NCBI RefSeq assembly: GCF_011046485.1
Contig: NZ_CP049256.1
Coordinates: forward strand, 2,108,001-2,172,000
From: Microbacterium sp. 4R-513
GTDB taxonomy: Bacteria > Actinomycetota > Actinomycetes > Actinomycetales > Microbacteriaceae
Length of the DNA: 64,000 nt
Direction: 5' to 3'
Below the pieces are notes generated by a model. That model was not told where the DNA came from. It did not search any database and saw only the letters and a list, made by a program, of their open reading frames with translations. The position numbers were made by a program, and so were the translations under genes. Numbering within the stretch: position 1 is the first letter of the stretch; the number at the start of each line of letters is the position of its first letter. Below, piece by piece: positions 8,970-17,340 of this stretch.

Positions 8970-10037
8970 GTGCTTCACCTCACCCGCCGCCCGTCGGCCC
9001 TGACTCGCACCCTGGCGGTCCTCGCCGCAGCCGTGGCCCTCGTCCTGCCCGCCGCTCCCGCTCTCGCAGCGGACGACCCGCCGGCGACGCCGGAGGTGCG
9101 CTGGTCCGTGTCGCCCGCAGACGCGAACGGGCCGGATGGCCGCCGCTCAGCGGAGCATGAGGTCGACCCGGGCGCGACGGTCGACGACTACTTCGCCGTC
9201 CGGAACGTCGGCGACAGCGAGGTGACCTTTCAGCTCACCGCCGCCGACGGCTACTACACCCGCACCGGCCGCTTCGACATCCTCGCGGCCGACAAGGAGT
9301 CGAAGGATTCGGGCACCTGGATCGCCATCCCCGAGACCGTGACGGTTCCGGCCGGCGAAACCGCCGTCATCCCCTACTCCGTGACGGTGCCGGAGCGCGC
9401 CGAGCCCGGCGATCACGCCGCCGGGATCACGGCATCCGTCCTCTCCGTGCAGTCCGCCGAGGACGGCACGAGTCTCGGCGTCGAGAGCCGCGTCGGCTTC
9501 CGGGTGCTCACGCGCGTCAAGGGCGAGATCACGCCCGCCGCATCGATCGGCACGATCTCACCGGACTACGAGACCTCGTGGAACCCGCTGAAGCCCGGCG
9601 AGCTCAACGTCACGTTCGACGTCTCGAACGACGGCAACACCCGGCTGCTCGCACAGGGCACCGTCGAGGCAGGCGGCCAGAAGGTCGCGTTCCCGGCGGA
9701 GGGGGAGTCCCAGCAGGAGCTTCTCCCTGGCGACGTCCGCACCCTCACCGTCGTCGTCGACGGCGTGTGGCCCCTCTTCGTCGTCCCGACGACGGTCACT
9801 CTCGATGCGACCGTGCTGACCATGGACGGCAGCACCGACACTCTCGCACCCGTCCAGGAGGGCACCGTGGCATGGGCGATCCCGTGGCCGCAGCTCATCA
9901 TCCTGGCGGGCATCGTCCTCATCGTCCTCGCGATCCTCTGGAACCGCATCCGCTCCCGGCGCAGGCTCGAGAGCCTCCTCGCCGATGCGCGCGAGGAGGG
10001 CCGCAAGGCGGCTGAGGCGCCGGTGGTCACCCCGTGA
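8970..10037 (+). CDS. DUF916-type membrane-anchored WxL partner protein
   Basis: 355 residues, GTG start. Signal peptide (~1-33, ending PALAAD), then a region matching the DUF916/WxL-interacting family: EVDPGATVDDYFAVRNVGD, WIAIPETVTVPAGETAVIPY and PGDHAAGI are the typical beta-sandwich signatures. A second beta-domain (~180-290) follows, then one transmembrane helix (WPQLIILAGIVLIVLAILW, ~300-320) and a basic cytoplasmic tail. In Firmicutes this protein carries WxL proteins at the cell wall. Its stop overlaps the GTG of the next gene by 4 bases, so the two are translationally coupled. Confidence 0.8.
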   Translation: MLHLTRRPSALTRTLAVLAAAVALVLPAAPALAADDPPATPEVRWSVSPADANGPDGRRSAEHEVDPGATVDDYFAVRNVGDSEVTFQLTAADGYYTRTGRFDILAADKESKDSGTWIAIPETVTVPAGETAVIPYSVTVPERAEPGDHAAGITASVLSVQSAEDGTSLGVESRVGFRVLTRVKGEITPAASIGTISPDYETSWNPLKPGELNVTFDVSNDGNTRLLAQGTVEAGGQKVAFPAEGESQQELLPGDVRTLTVVVDGVWPLFVVPTTVTLDATVLTMDGSTDTLAPVQEGTVAWAIPWPQLIILAGIVLIVLAILWNRIRSRRRLESLLADAREEGRKAAEAPVVTP

Positions 10038-10489
10038 GCCGGCGGGTCCGGATCGCCGGCCTCGCGATGACGGCGGCCGCCGCGATCCTCGCCCTCTATC
10101 CGGTCGGGGCGGCGCTCGCCGCCGAGCAGGACGTCAGCAGCGACGGCATCCAGATCTCCGTCGTCATCACTCCCCTGCAGGCGTGCGTCGGCGCGTGCGC
10201 GGGGGATGGCGATCTTCCCGCGACCGGCGGCGCCTTCCCGGCCATGGTGCTGTGGGGAGCGGTGGCCCTGGTCGCGGCCGGCCTGCTCCTGGCGCTGCGG
10301 CATCGCCTGCGTCCCGCCGGTGCGGGGTGGCGTTTCTGGGAGCGATCAACCCCCTACGATGTGGTCAGCGGACGCCGTGGGCGATCGTCGGAGGCCGGGC
10401 TTCGCGCTCGGGTCGACGGATCGCCGGCGTTCCAAGAGGGCGCCGGGCCAGACGGCGAGCAAGGAGATCCGCAGTGTCGGAGGACGTGA
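10034..10489 (+). CDS. Small exported protein with LPATG sortase-like signal
   Basis: 151 residues, GTG start within a GTGA overlap with the DUF916 gene. Signal peptide (~1-33), a short extracellular segment with two Cys (QACVGACAGDG), then LPATGG, a hydrophobic helix (~75-93) and basic RHRLRP: a classical cell-wall sorting signal, or a simple stalk if no sortase acts. Oddly, ~50 further residues with unremarkable composition follow the helix, whereas sorting signals normally end a few residues after the basic patch. The end overlaps the start of the LacI gene by 16 bases. The tail may be genuine or reflect a frame error near 10320-10350. Confidence 0.6.
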   Translation: MSRRVRIAGLAMTAAAAILALYPVGAALAAEQDVSSDGIQISVVITPLQACVGACAGDGDLPATGGAFPAMVLWGAVALVAAGLLLALRHRLRPAGAGWRFWERSTPYDVVSGRRGRSSEAGLRARVDGSPAFQEGAGPDGEQGDPQCRRT

Positions 10490-11496
10490 CGCGAGGCTGG
10501 CAGCGGCCCAGCATCTACGACGTCGCACGCCAGGCGGGCGTCTCGCACATGACCGTCTCGCGCGTGCTCAATGGTCATCCCAACATCCGCGAGTCGACGC
10601 GCGAGCGCGTCCTGCGCGCGATCGACGACATGAACTACACGCGCAGCTCGATCGCGCGTGCCCTCGCGACGCGGCGCGCCATGCGCATCGGCGTGCTCGT
10701 CGACGGGCCTGTCCAGTACGGCCCCAACAGCACGCTGCGCGCGCTGGAGAGCGCGGCCCGCGATGTCGGCTACGCCATCAGCGCCTTCTCGATCTCGGAG
10801 GAGGAGGAGTCGCAGATCGACACCGGCGTCGTCGAGCTCGTGACGCAGGGCGTCGACGCGCTCTGCGTCATCGCCCCGCGCGCATCGTCGCTCGACCTGC
10901 TGCGCAAGCAGACCACCGGGCTTCCGACGATCGTCATCAAAGCGGAGCCGGATGCCGCGTGGCACACCGTCGCCGTCGATCAGCGAGCGGGAGCCACCCT
11001 CGCGGTCTCGCACCTCATCGAGCTCGGCCATCAGCGGATCCTCCATGTCGCAGGTCCGCTCGATTGGTACGACGCCCGGGAGCGCCAGGAGGGCTGGCGC
11101 GACGCCCTCGCGGATGCGGGCCTGCCGATCGTCCCGCCCGTCGCGGGGGACTGGACATCGGACTACGGCTACGAGTTCGGCTCGACCTACGACTTCGGCG
11201 GCGTCACGGCGGTCTTCGCCGCGAACGACCAGATGGCTCTCGGGCTCGTGCACGGGCTCTGCCAGCGGGGGATCCGCGTGCCCGACGACATCAGTGTCGT
11301 GGGCTTCGACGACCTCCCCGATGCGCGGCACTTCCTGCCGCCCCTGACGACGGTGAGACAGGACTTCGCCGCCCTCGGCGAGCTGGCCCTCAAGCTCATC
11401 ATCGACGCGATCGACGGCGAAGAGGACGGCTTCCAGCACGACGTCATCGAGCCCCGGCTGATCGTCCGCGGCTCGACGGCCGCGCCGGGCTCCTGA
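10474..11496 (+). CDS. LacI-family repressor of the arabinan/arabinose locus
   Basis: 340 residues. GTG at 10474 with AAGGAG upstream. An N-terminal LacI helix-turn-helix (SIYDVARQAGVSHMTVSRVL, ~12-31) and hinge (SSIARALATRR) precede a periplasmic-binding-protein-like sensor domain with HLIELGHQRI and VFAANDQMALGL. It lies between the surface cassette and the importer operon, and identical-type palindromes occur at four promoters in 3.5-11.7 kb, so it most likely binds them and releases DNA when L-arabinose or an arabinoside is present. It is functionally like AraR but of LacI rather than GntR type. TACGAT at 10355-10360 may be its own -10. Confidence 0.85.
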   Translation: MSEDVTRGWQRPSIYDVARQAGVSHMTVSRVLNGHPNIRESTRERVLRAIDDMNYTRSSIARALATRRAMRIGVLVDGPVQYGPNSTLRALESAARDVGYAISAFSISEEEESQIDTGVVELVTQGVDALCVIAPRASSLDLLRKQTTGLPTIVIKAEPDAAWHTVAVDQRAGATLAVSHLIELGHQRILHVAGPLDWYDARERQEGWRDALADAGLPIVPPVAGDWTSDYGYEFGSTYDFGGVTAVFAANDQMALGLVHGLCQRGIRVPDDISVVGFDDLPDARHFLPPLTTVRQDFAALGELALKLIIDAIDGEEDGFQHDVIEPRLIVRGSTAAPGS

Positions 11497-11593
11497 CCTC
11501 GGCGAGGCGTCGGCCGAGGCACACTCACCACGTCCGCTGCGCTCCGTCGGCCGCAGGTGGGGCCGCGGAGCGCACTTCCGCGCGGGCGCTGGG

Positions 11594-11665
11594 TTGTTCG
11601 CGGTAACGAGAAAATAACGAATATCGCGATTCGAGTTGCGCGCGGACATTGTTAGCGCGCACAAT
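11594..11665 (+). promoter_or_regulatory. Promoter and operator pair of the importer/araDBA operon
   Basis: GTTCGCGGTAAC (11596-11607) and GTTAGCGCGCAC (11651-11662) each differ at two positions from GTTAGCGCTAAC. The second is the core of an 18-bp near-palindrome, 11648-11665. They are 55 bp apart, about five helical turns. TTGCGC (11636-11641) with CACAAT (11660-11665) is a plausible promoter, placing the operator over the -10 as at the other sites. Confidence 0.6.
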
Positions 11666-11752
11666 GAGTCACACAACACCCGAGGGTGTCCCGCCCGGGG
11701 CACACACTTCTCTTCGACGAAGCGCGTCGGAGAGTCTCAAGGAGGAGATCAC

Positions 11753-12766
11753 ATGGCACACAAGAAGCGCATGCTGGGCGTGCTCGGCTTCATCGGGGCG
11801 GGCGTCCTCGCGCTCGGCCTGGCCGGCTGCTCGGGCGGTTCCGGCGACGGCGACAACGCCGACAGCGGCGACAGCGGCAGCGGCGACCTCACCACCGTCG
11901 GCTTCGTCGCCGTCGGTCCCGAGGGCGGTTGGCGCAACGCCAACGAGCAGGCCATCAAGGATGCGTTCACCAAGGACGCCGGCTTCGACCTCAAGTACGC
12001 GCCCGCCGCGAGCCCGACCGACCAGAAGTCGCAGCTCGACGCCTTCTCGACGTTCGTCAACGACGAGGTCGACGTGATCCTCCTCACCGCGACCGAGGCA
12101 TCCGGCTGGGAGGACTCGCTCAAGCTCGCTCAGGAGGCCGAGATCCCCGTCATCCTGCTCGACCGCGGTGTCGACGCGAGCGACGACCTGTACGTCACGC
12201 GCATCGCCCCGGACAACGTCAAGGTCGCCGGCTCGGTGGGCGAGTGGGCCACCGAGACCTTCCCCGAGGGTGCGAACTACTACACGCTCGAGGGCGTTCC
12301 CGGCCTGTCGGTCGTCAACGAGCGCAACGAGGGCTTCGACGCCGCCATCGAGGGCAAGGACGGCTGGAACAAGATCGGCGCGCAGACGGCCAACTGGACC
12401 GCTGACGAGGGCAAGTCGGTCATCGAGACCGTCCTCAAGGAGCACCCCGACCTCCAGTTCATCTTCGCCCAGAACGACGAGATGGGCATCGGCGCCGCTG
12501 CGGCCGTGACCGCCGCCGGCCTCGTCCCCGGCACGGACGTCAAGATCGCGACGATCGACGGCACCACGCCGGCGCTCGAGGCGCTCGCCAAGGGCGACCT
12601 CAGCTTCGTCGCCCAGTACAACCCGTTCTTCGGCGACCTCGCCGTCGACGCCGTGAACAAGGCCCTCGCGGGTGACAGCGTGGAGAAGACCATCGTCGTC
12701 CCCGGCGAGACGTTCGACTCCGCGGAGGCCGGTCAGGCCGCGATCGACGCGGGCAAGGGCTTCTGA
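11753..12766 (+). CDS. Sugar ABC transporter substrate-binding lipoprotein, galactofuranose/arabinofuranose type
   Basis: 337 residues. Strong AAGGAGGAG before ATG 11753. Lipoprotein signal with lipobox LAGC (~22-25), a Ser/Gly/Asp linker, then a type I periplasmic-binding fold (VGFVAVGPEGGWRNANEQ, LLDRGVDASDD, FAQNDEMGIGAA, ATIDGTTPALEA). The order binding protein, double ATPase, two permeases matches the E. coli ytfQ-ytfR-ytfT-yjfF importer. Together with araDBA downstream this suggests uptake of L-arabinofuranose or arabinose released outside the cell. First gene of the operon, followed by a hairpin that should keep it the most abundant product. Confidence 0.9.
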   Translation: MAHKKRMLGVLGFIGAGVLALGLAGCSGGSGDGDNADSGDSGSGDLTTVGFVAVGPEGGWRNANEQAIKDAFTKDAGFDLKYAPAASPTDQKSQLDAFSTFVNDEVDVILLTATEASGWEDSLKLAQEAEIPVILLDRGVDASDDLYVTRIAPDNVKVAGSVGEWATETFPEGANYYTLEGVPGLSVVNERNEGFDAAIEGKDGWNKIGAQTANWTADEGKSVIETVLKEHPDLQFIFAQNDEMGIGAAAAVTAAGLVPGTDVKIATIDGTTPALEALAKGDLSFVAQYNPFFGDLAVDAVNKALAGDSVEKTIVVPGETFDSAEAGQAAIDAGKGF

Positions 12767-12799
12767 CCCGACCGAGCGTCGGTAAGAGGAAGATCAGTG

Positions 12800-12834
12800 C
12801 GAGCGGGGGTGGCCGTTCTCGGCGGCCCCCGCTC
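12800..12834 (+). terminator. Attenuating hairpin after the binding-protein gene
   Basis: CGAGCGGGGGT pairs with GCCCCCGCTCG around an interrupted inner stem and a TTCT-containing loop, followed by a T/C-rich run (TTCCCTTTCTC). Such partial terminators are common between binding-protein and ATPase genes. Confidence 0.6.
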
Positions 12835-12888
12835 GTTCCCTTTCTCCCGCCCGAATCCACGCAGTCAGCAACAAGGAGTCACCCAGCG

Positions 12889-14490
12889 ATGATTGAACCG
12901 ATCGCCATCGTCGAGGTCCGCGGCGCGTCCATCACCTTCCCGGGCGTCAAGGCGCTCGACGAGGTCAGCTTCCGCCTCCTCCCCGGCGAGGTCCACACCC
13001 TCATGGGGGAGAACGGCGCCGGCAAGTCGACGCTCATCAAGGCGCTGACCGGCGTCTACCAGATCGACTCCGGCGAGATCGTCGTGAACGGCGCGGTGCG
13101 CAGCTTCTCCGGCACGGCCTCCGCTCAGGCCGCGGGGATCTCCACCGTGTACCAGGAGGTCAACCTGTGCACGAACCTGAGCATCGGCGAGAACGTCATG
13201 CTCGGCCACGAGGTGCGCGGTCTCACCGGCGTCAACTGGCGCAAGACGCATGCCCTGGCCCGTGAGGCCCTCGCGCGCATGGGTCTGGGCGACCTCGACC
13301 CGCGCGCCCCGCTCTCCTCCATCTCCATCGCGATGCAGCAGCTCGTCGCCATCAGCCGCGCCATGGTCACCGACTCGAAGGTGCTCATCCTCGACGAGCC
13401 GACCTCGAGCCTGGACGCGAACGAGGTCGAGGTGCTCTTCGGCGTCATCCGGCGCCTGCGCGACCAGGGTGTCGCCATCCTGTTCGTCTCCCACTTCCTC
13501 GATCAGGTCTATGCGATCAGCGATCGCATCACGGTCCTCCGCAACGGACGCTTCGTCGGCGAGTACCTCACGCGCGATCTCGACCGCACCGAGCTCATCT
13601 CCAAGATGATCGGCAAGGACTTCGAATCGCTCCGCGCGCTGGGCTCCAACCGGCAGACCGAGGCGCGCGACCGCTCGCAGACGCCCGTCTTCGCCGCAGA
13701 GGGCCTGGGCCGCAAGGGATCGATCGAGCCCACCGACGTCGAGGTGCACGGCGGCGAGGTCGTCGGCTTCGCGGGTCTGCTGGGCGCGGGCCGGACGGAG
13801 CTCGCACGTCTCATCGCGGGCGCCGACAAGGCCGACTCGGGCACCGTGCGGGTGCGCGGCAAGAAGGTCGCACTCAACTCGCCCGTGACCGGGCTCGCCC
13901 ACGGCATCGCCTACTCGACCGAGAACCGCCGCGAAGACGGCATCGTCGGCGACCTGAGCATCCGCGAGAACATCATGCTGGCCGTCCAGGCTCGCAAGGG
14001 GTGGTTCCGCCGGGTGCCTGCGCGCGAGGTCGACCAGCTTGTGAACACCTACATGGAGCGCTTCAGCGTGCGCCCCAACGACCCGAACCGTCCGATCCGC
14101 CTGCTCTCCGGCGGTAACCAGCAGAAGGTGCTGCTCGGCCGGTGGCTCGCGACGAACCCCGACCTGCTGTTGCTGGACGAGCCCACCCGCGGCATCGACG
14201 TCGGCGCGAAGGCCGACATCCAGGAGACCGTCGCCGAGCTCGCCGAAGGCGGGATGGGCGTCGTCTTCATCTCGTCCGAGCTCGAAGAGGTCGTGCGCCT
14301 CTCGGAGCGGATCGTGATCCTCAAGGACCACCAGAAGGTCGGCGAGGTCGTGAACGGCCCGGAGGTGACCGCGGAGAGCATCGTCTCGGTCATCGCCACC
14401 GAATCAGGGGCGGAGGCGGAGGCCCAGGCCGACGTCCTCGCCGAGGAGGTCGCCGAGGGCGACGCCGCAAACGAAGGGAACGCGTCATGA
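12889..14490 (+). CDS. Sugar ABC transporter ATP-binding protein (two nucleotide-binding domains)
   Basis: 533 residues. ATG with AAGGAG 10 bases upstream. First domain: GENGAGKS Walker A (~41-48), VLILDEPTSSLD Walker B. Second domain: degenerate Walker A LLGAGRTEL, LLSGGNQQKVLLGRWL signature and LLLLDEPTRGIDVGAK. An intact first site and a weakened second P-loop are the rule in the RbsA/YtfR class. A C-terminal acidic, Ala/Glu-rich tail (~500-533) is extra. Energises the two permeases encoded next; overlaps the first permease by ATGA. Confidence 0.93.
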   Translation: MIEPIAIVEVRGASITFPGVKALDEVSFRLLPGEVHTLMGENGAGKSTLIKALTGVYQIDSGEIVVNGAVRSFSGTASAQAAGISTVYQEVNLCTNLSIGENVMLGHEVRGLTGVNWRKTHALAREALARMGLGDLDPRAPLSSISIAMQQLVAISRAMVTDSKVLILDEPTSSLDANEVEVLFGVIRRLRDQGVAILFVSHFLDQVYAISDRITVLRNGRFVGEYLTRDLDRTELISKMIGKDFESLRALGSNRQTEARDRSQTPVFAAEGLGRKGSIEPTDVEVHGGEVVGFAGLLGAGRTELARLIAGADKADSGTVRVRGKKVALNSPVTGLAHGIAYSTENRREDGIVGDLSIRENIMLAVQARKGWFRRVPAREVDQLVNTYMERFSVRPNDPNRPIRLLSGGNQQKVLLGRWLATNPDLLLLDEPTRGIDVGAKADIQETVAELAEGGMGVVFISSELEEVVRLSERIVILKDHQKVGEVVNGPEVTAESIVSVIATESGAEAEAQADVLAEEVAEGDAANEGNAS

Positions 14491-15575
14491 GTCGCGTCAA
14501 GACCGCGCTCAGGACCCCGTGGTTCTGGGCCATCGTGGGCATCGCGGTGCTGCTGCTGATCAACACCCTCAAGAACCCCGCCTACCTCGCGCTCAGCATC
14601 AACCCCACGACGGGCCAGCTGACGGGCAACGTGCTCGACATCCTGCGCGTATCGGCGCCGATCATCATGATCGCGCTGGGCATGACGTTCGTCATCGCGA
14701 CCGAGGGCATCGACCTCTCGGTCGGCTCGATGATGGCCGTCGGCGGCGCGGTGGCGATGCAGACGCTCTCGACCGTGAACGACCCGACCTCGGTGGGCGC
14801 CATGCTCACGGCGATCGGGCTGGCGCTGGCGCTGGCGATCGTGCTCGGCGCGATCAACGGCCTGCTCGTCGCGGTGGTGGGGCTGCAGCCCTTCATCAGC
14901 ACGCTCATCATGATGATGGCGGCGCGGGGCATCGCCCGCGTGATCACCGACGGGCAGAACACCAACGCCACGAACGAGCCGTTCCGGCAGCTGGCGAACG
15001 GTCAGATCCTCGGCCTGCCGACGAGCTTCGTGATCGCGATCGCGATCGTCGTCATCATCGCCCTCTTCATGCGCCGCACGGCGCTCGGCCTCATGATCGA
15101 GTCGATCGGCATCAACCCGCACGCGAGCCGGCTGGCCGGCATCCGTCCTCGTCCGATCCTCTTCGGCGTGTACATCCTGTCGGCGGCTCTCGCCGCCGTG
15201 GGCGGCCTCTTCAGCGTCTCCGAGGTCATGACGGTGAGCGTGTCGGGCACTGGAAACCTCATGGAGCTCGACGCGATCCTCGCCGTCGTCATCGGCGGGA
15301 CATCCCTCGCCGGCGGAAAGTTCTCGATCCTGGGCTCGACCATCGGGGCCCTCCTCATCGCGACCCTGAACAAGACCGTGCTGTTCCTCGGCATCCCCGC
15401 CGCGGCAACGCCCGCGTTCAAGGCGCTCGTCATCATCGTCCTGGTGCTGCTCCAGTCCGAGCGGGTCCGGTCGTTCGCCTTCGGGCGCGCGAGATCCGGC
15501 GGAACGCCCGCCGCGCCGGTGGCGCCGGTCGCCGACCAGAGCGCCCCTGTCAAGGAGAAGGAGGTCGTCGCATGA
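14487..15575 (+). CDS. Sugar ABC transporter permease 1 (YtfT-like)
   Basis: 362 residues, ATGA overlap with the ATPase gene. Multiple hydrophobic helices and the family block GMTFVIATEGIDLSVGSMMA; AVVIGGTSLAGGKFSILGS near the C-terminus is the coupling region of BPD_transp_2 permeases. The N-terminus is short and basic. Works as a heterodimer with the following permease, as in ytfT/yjfF systems. Confidence 0.92.
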   Translation: MSRVKTALRTPWFWAIVGIAVLLLINTLKNPAYLALSINPTTGQLTGNVLDILRVSAPIIMIALGMTFVIATEGIDLSVGSMMAVGGAVAMQTLSTVNDPTSVGAMLTAIGLALALAIVLGAINGLLVAVVGLQPFISTLIMMMAARGIARVITDGQNTNATNEPFRQLANGQILGLPTSFVIAIAIVVIIALFMRRTALGLMIESIGINPHASRLAGIRPRPILFGVYILSAALAAVGGLFSVSEVMTVSVSGTGNLMELDAILAVVIGGTSLAGGKFSILGSTIGALLIATLNKTVLFLGIPAAATPAFKALVIIVLVLLQSERVRSFAFGRARSGGTPAAPVAPVADQSAPVKEKEVVA

Positions 15576-16639
15576 GCGCGCGCACTCTTGCCGAGTCCGT
15601 CCCGCCCGTAGCCGATCTCCCGGAGACGAAGCAGCCGAAGCAGACGGCCCGCTTCTCGGGCCTGTGGGAGCGCAGCCAGACGCTGATCCCCACGCTCGCC
15701 GCCCTCGTGCTGCTGTTCGGCATGCTCATCTACGCCGAGATCGCGTACGGCCGCGTGTTCCACGCCGGCACCATGTCGAGCCTCCTCGTGAGCTTCGCGC
15801 CGACGATCATCCTCGCGGTCGGAATGACGATCGTGATCGTGTCGGGCGGCATCGACCTCTCCGTCGGCGCCGTGGTGGCCTTCAGCTCGGTGGCGGGCGT
15901 GATGCTGATGAACATCGGCGTCAACGGCTGGCTGTCGATGCTGCTGATGATCCTGTTCGGCGCGACGTTCGGCCTCATCTCGGGCGTCATGATCCAGTAC
16001 TTCAACGTGCAGCCCTTCATCGCGACGCTCGCCATGATGTTCCTCGCGCGCGGTCTGGCGTCGATCCTCTCCACGACTCCGGTCGTGGCGGCCGACGATT
16101 CGCCGATCCTCCTGCTCGCGACGGACTGGAAGATCATCGACGGTCCGAAGGTCAACGACTTCACGATCACGCCGGGGCTCCTCATCGCGGTGCTCGTCGT
16201 GCTCGGCGGCATGTACTTCATGCACCGGACGCGCATGGGCCGGACCGTCTACGCGATCGGCGGCAACGAGTCGTCCGCCCAGCTCATGGGCCTGCCCGTC
16301 AGCCGCACCCGTATCTGGATCTACGTCGTCTCCGGTGCCCTCGCCGGCCTCGCCGCGATCGTCTACACCGCGGAGGTCGGCGGCAAGGCGCAGAACGTGA
16401 CGGGAATCGGCTGGGAGCTGGACGCCATCGCCGCGGTGGTGATCGGCGGCACGCTGCTCACCGGTGGCTACGGCTACATCCTCGGATCGATCGTCGGCGT
16501 CTTCGTCATCGCGGCGCTGCGCCTCATCATCACCAAGGACGGCACGATCAACCCCGAGTACCTCACGATCATCACCGGTGCGGTGCTGCTCGTCTTCGTC
16601 CTCCTCCAGCGCGCGCTGACCCGGCGACGGGCGAGCTGA
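15572..16639 (+). CDS. Sugar ABC transporter permease 2 (YjfF-like)
   Basis: 355 residues, ATGA overlap with permease 1. A cytoplasmic N-terminus of ~40 residues precedes the helices; GMTIVIVSGGIDLSVGAVVA and AVVIGGTLLTGGYGYILGS correspond to the paralogous motifs of permease 1. Its TGA shares a base with the ATG of araD (TGATG), so transport and catabolic genes are one coupled operon. Confidence 0.92.
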   Translation: MSARTLAESVPPVADLPETKQPKQTARFSGLWERSQTLIPTLAALVLLFGMLIYAEIAYGRVFHAGTMSSLLVSFAPTIILAVGMTIVIVSGGIDLSVGAVVAFSSVAGVMLMNIGVNGWLSMLLMILFGATFGLISGVMIQYFNVQPFIATLAMMFLARGLASILSTTPVVAADDSPILLLATDWKIIDGPKVNDFTITPGLLIAVLVVLGGMYFMHRTRMGRTVYAIGGNESSAQLMGLPVSRTRIWIYVVSGALAGLAAIVYTAEVGGKAQNVTGIGWELDAIAAVVIGGTLLTGGYGYILGSIVGVFVIAALRLIITKDGTINPEYLTIITGAVLLVFVLLQRALTRRRAS

Positions 16640-17340
16640 TGGCGAACGATCAACTGGACGCCGCGATCCAGAGGGTTCGCGAAGAGGTCGCATCGCTGCA
16701 CGCCGAGCTGGTGCGCTACAGGCTCATCGTCTGGACGGGCGGAAACGTGTCGGGTCGTGTTCCGGGGGCCGATCTGTTCGTCATCAAGCCCTCCGGCGTC
16801 TCGTACGACGATCTGCGCCCGGACAACATGATCCTGTGCGACCTCGACGGAAACGTCATCCCGGGCACTCCCGGCAGTGAGCGGAGCCCCTCGAGCGACA
16901 CGGCGGCGCACGCCTACGTGTACCGCCACATGGAGCACGTCGGGGGAGTCGTCCACACGCACTCCACCTACGCCGTGGCGTGGGCTGCGCGGGGCGAGGA
17001 GATCCCCTGCGTCATCACGGCGATGGCGGACGAGTTCGGCGGACCCATCCCGATCGGGCCGTTCGCGATCATCGGCGACGACTCGATCGGCCGCGGCATC
17101 GTCGAGACGCTCACGGGTCACCGCTCGCGGGCGGTGCTGATGCAGAACCACGGCCCCTTCACGATCGGGGTCGACGCGAAGGATGCCGTGAAGGCCGCCG
17201 TGATGGTCGAGGACGTCGCGCGCACCGTGCACCTCGCGCGCGAGGCCGGGCCGCTCATCCCCATCCCGCAGGAGGCGATCGACAAGCTGTTCGACCGCTA
17301 CCAGAACGTCTACGGGCAGTCGGGGGACGCGCGCCGATGA
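16639..17340 (+). CDS. araD: L-ribulose-5-phosphate 4-epimerase
   Basis: 233 residues, the usual length. Class II aldolase/epimerase fold with [32 protein letters not shown], the zinc-binding [11 protein letters not shown] and NHGPFTIG. Converts L-ribulose 5-phosphate to D-xylulose 5-phosphate, the last step of bacterial arabinose catabolism. The position between importer and ribulokinase fixes the substrate better than the family alone, which also includes fuculose-phosphate aldolases. Confidence 0.93.
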   Translation: MANDQLDAAIQRVREEVASLHAELVRYRLIVWTGGNVSGRVPGADLFVIKPSGVSYDDLRPDNMILCDLDGNVIPGTPGSERSPSSDTAAHAYVYRHMEHVGGVVHTHSTYAVAWAARGEEIPCVITAMADEFGGPIPIGPFAIIGDDSIGRGIVETLTGHRSRAVLMQNHGPFTIGVDAKDAVKAAVMVEDVARTVHLAREAGPLIPIPQEAIDKLFDRYQNVYGQSGDARR

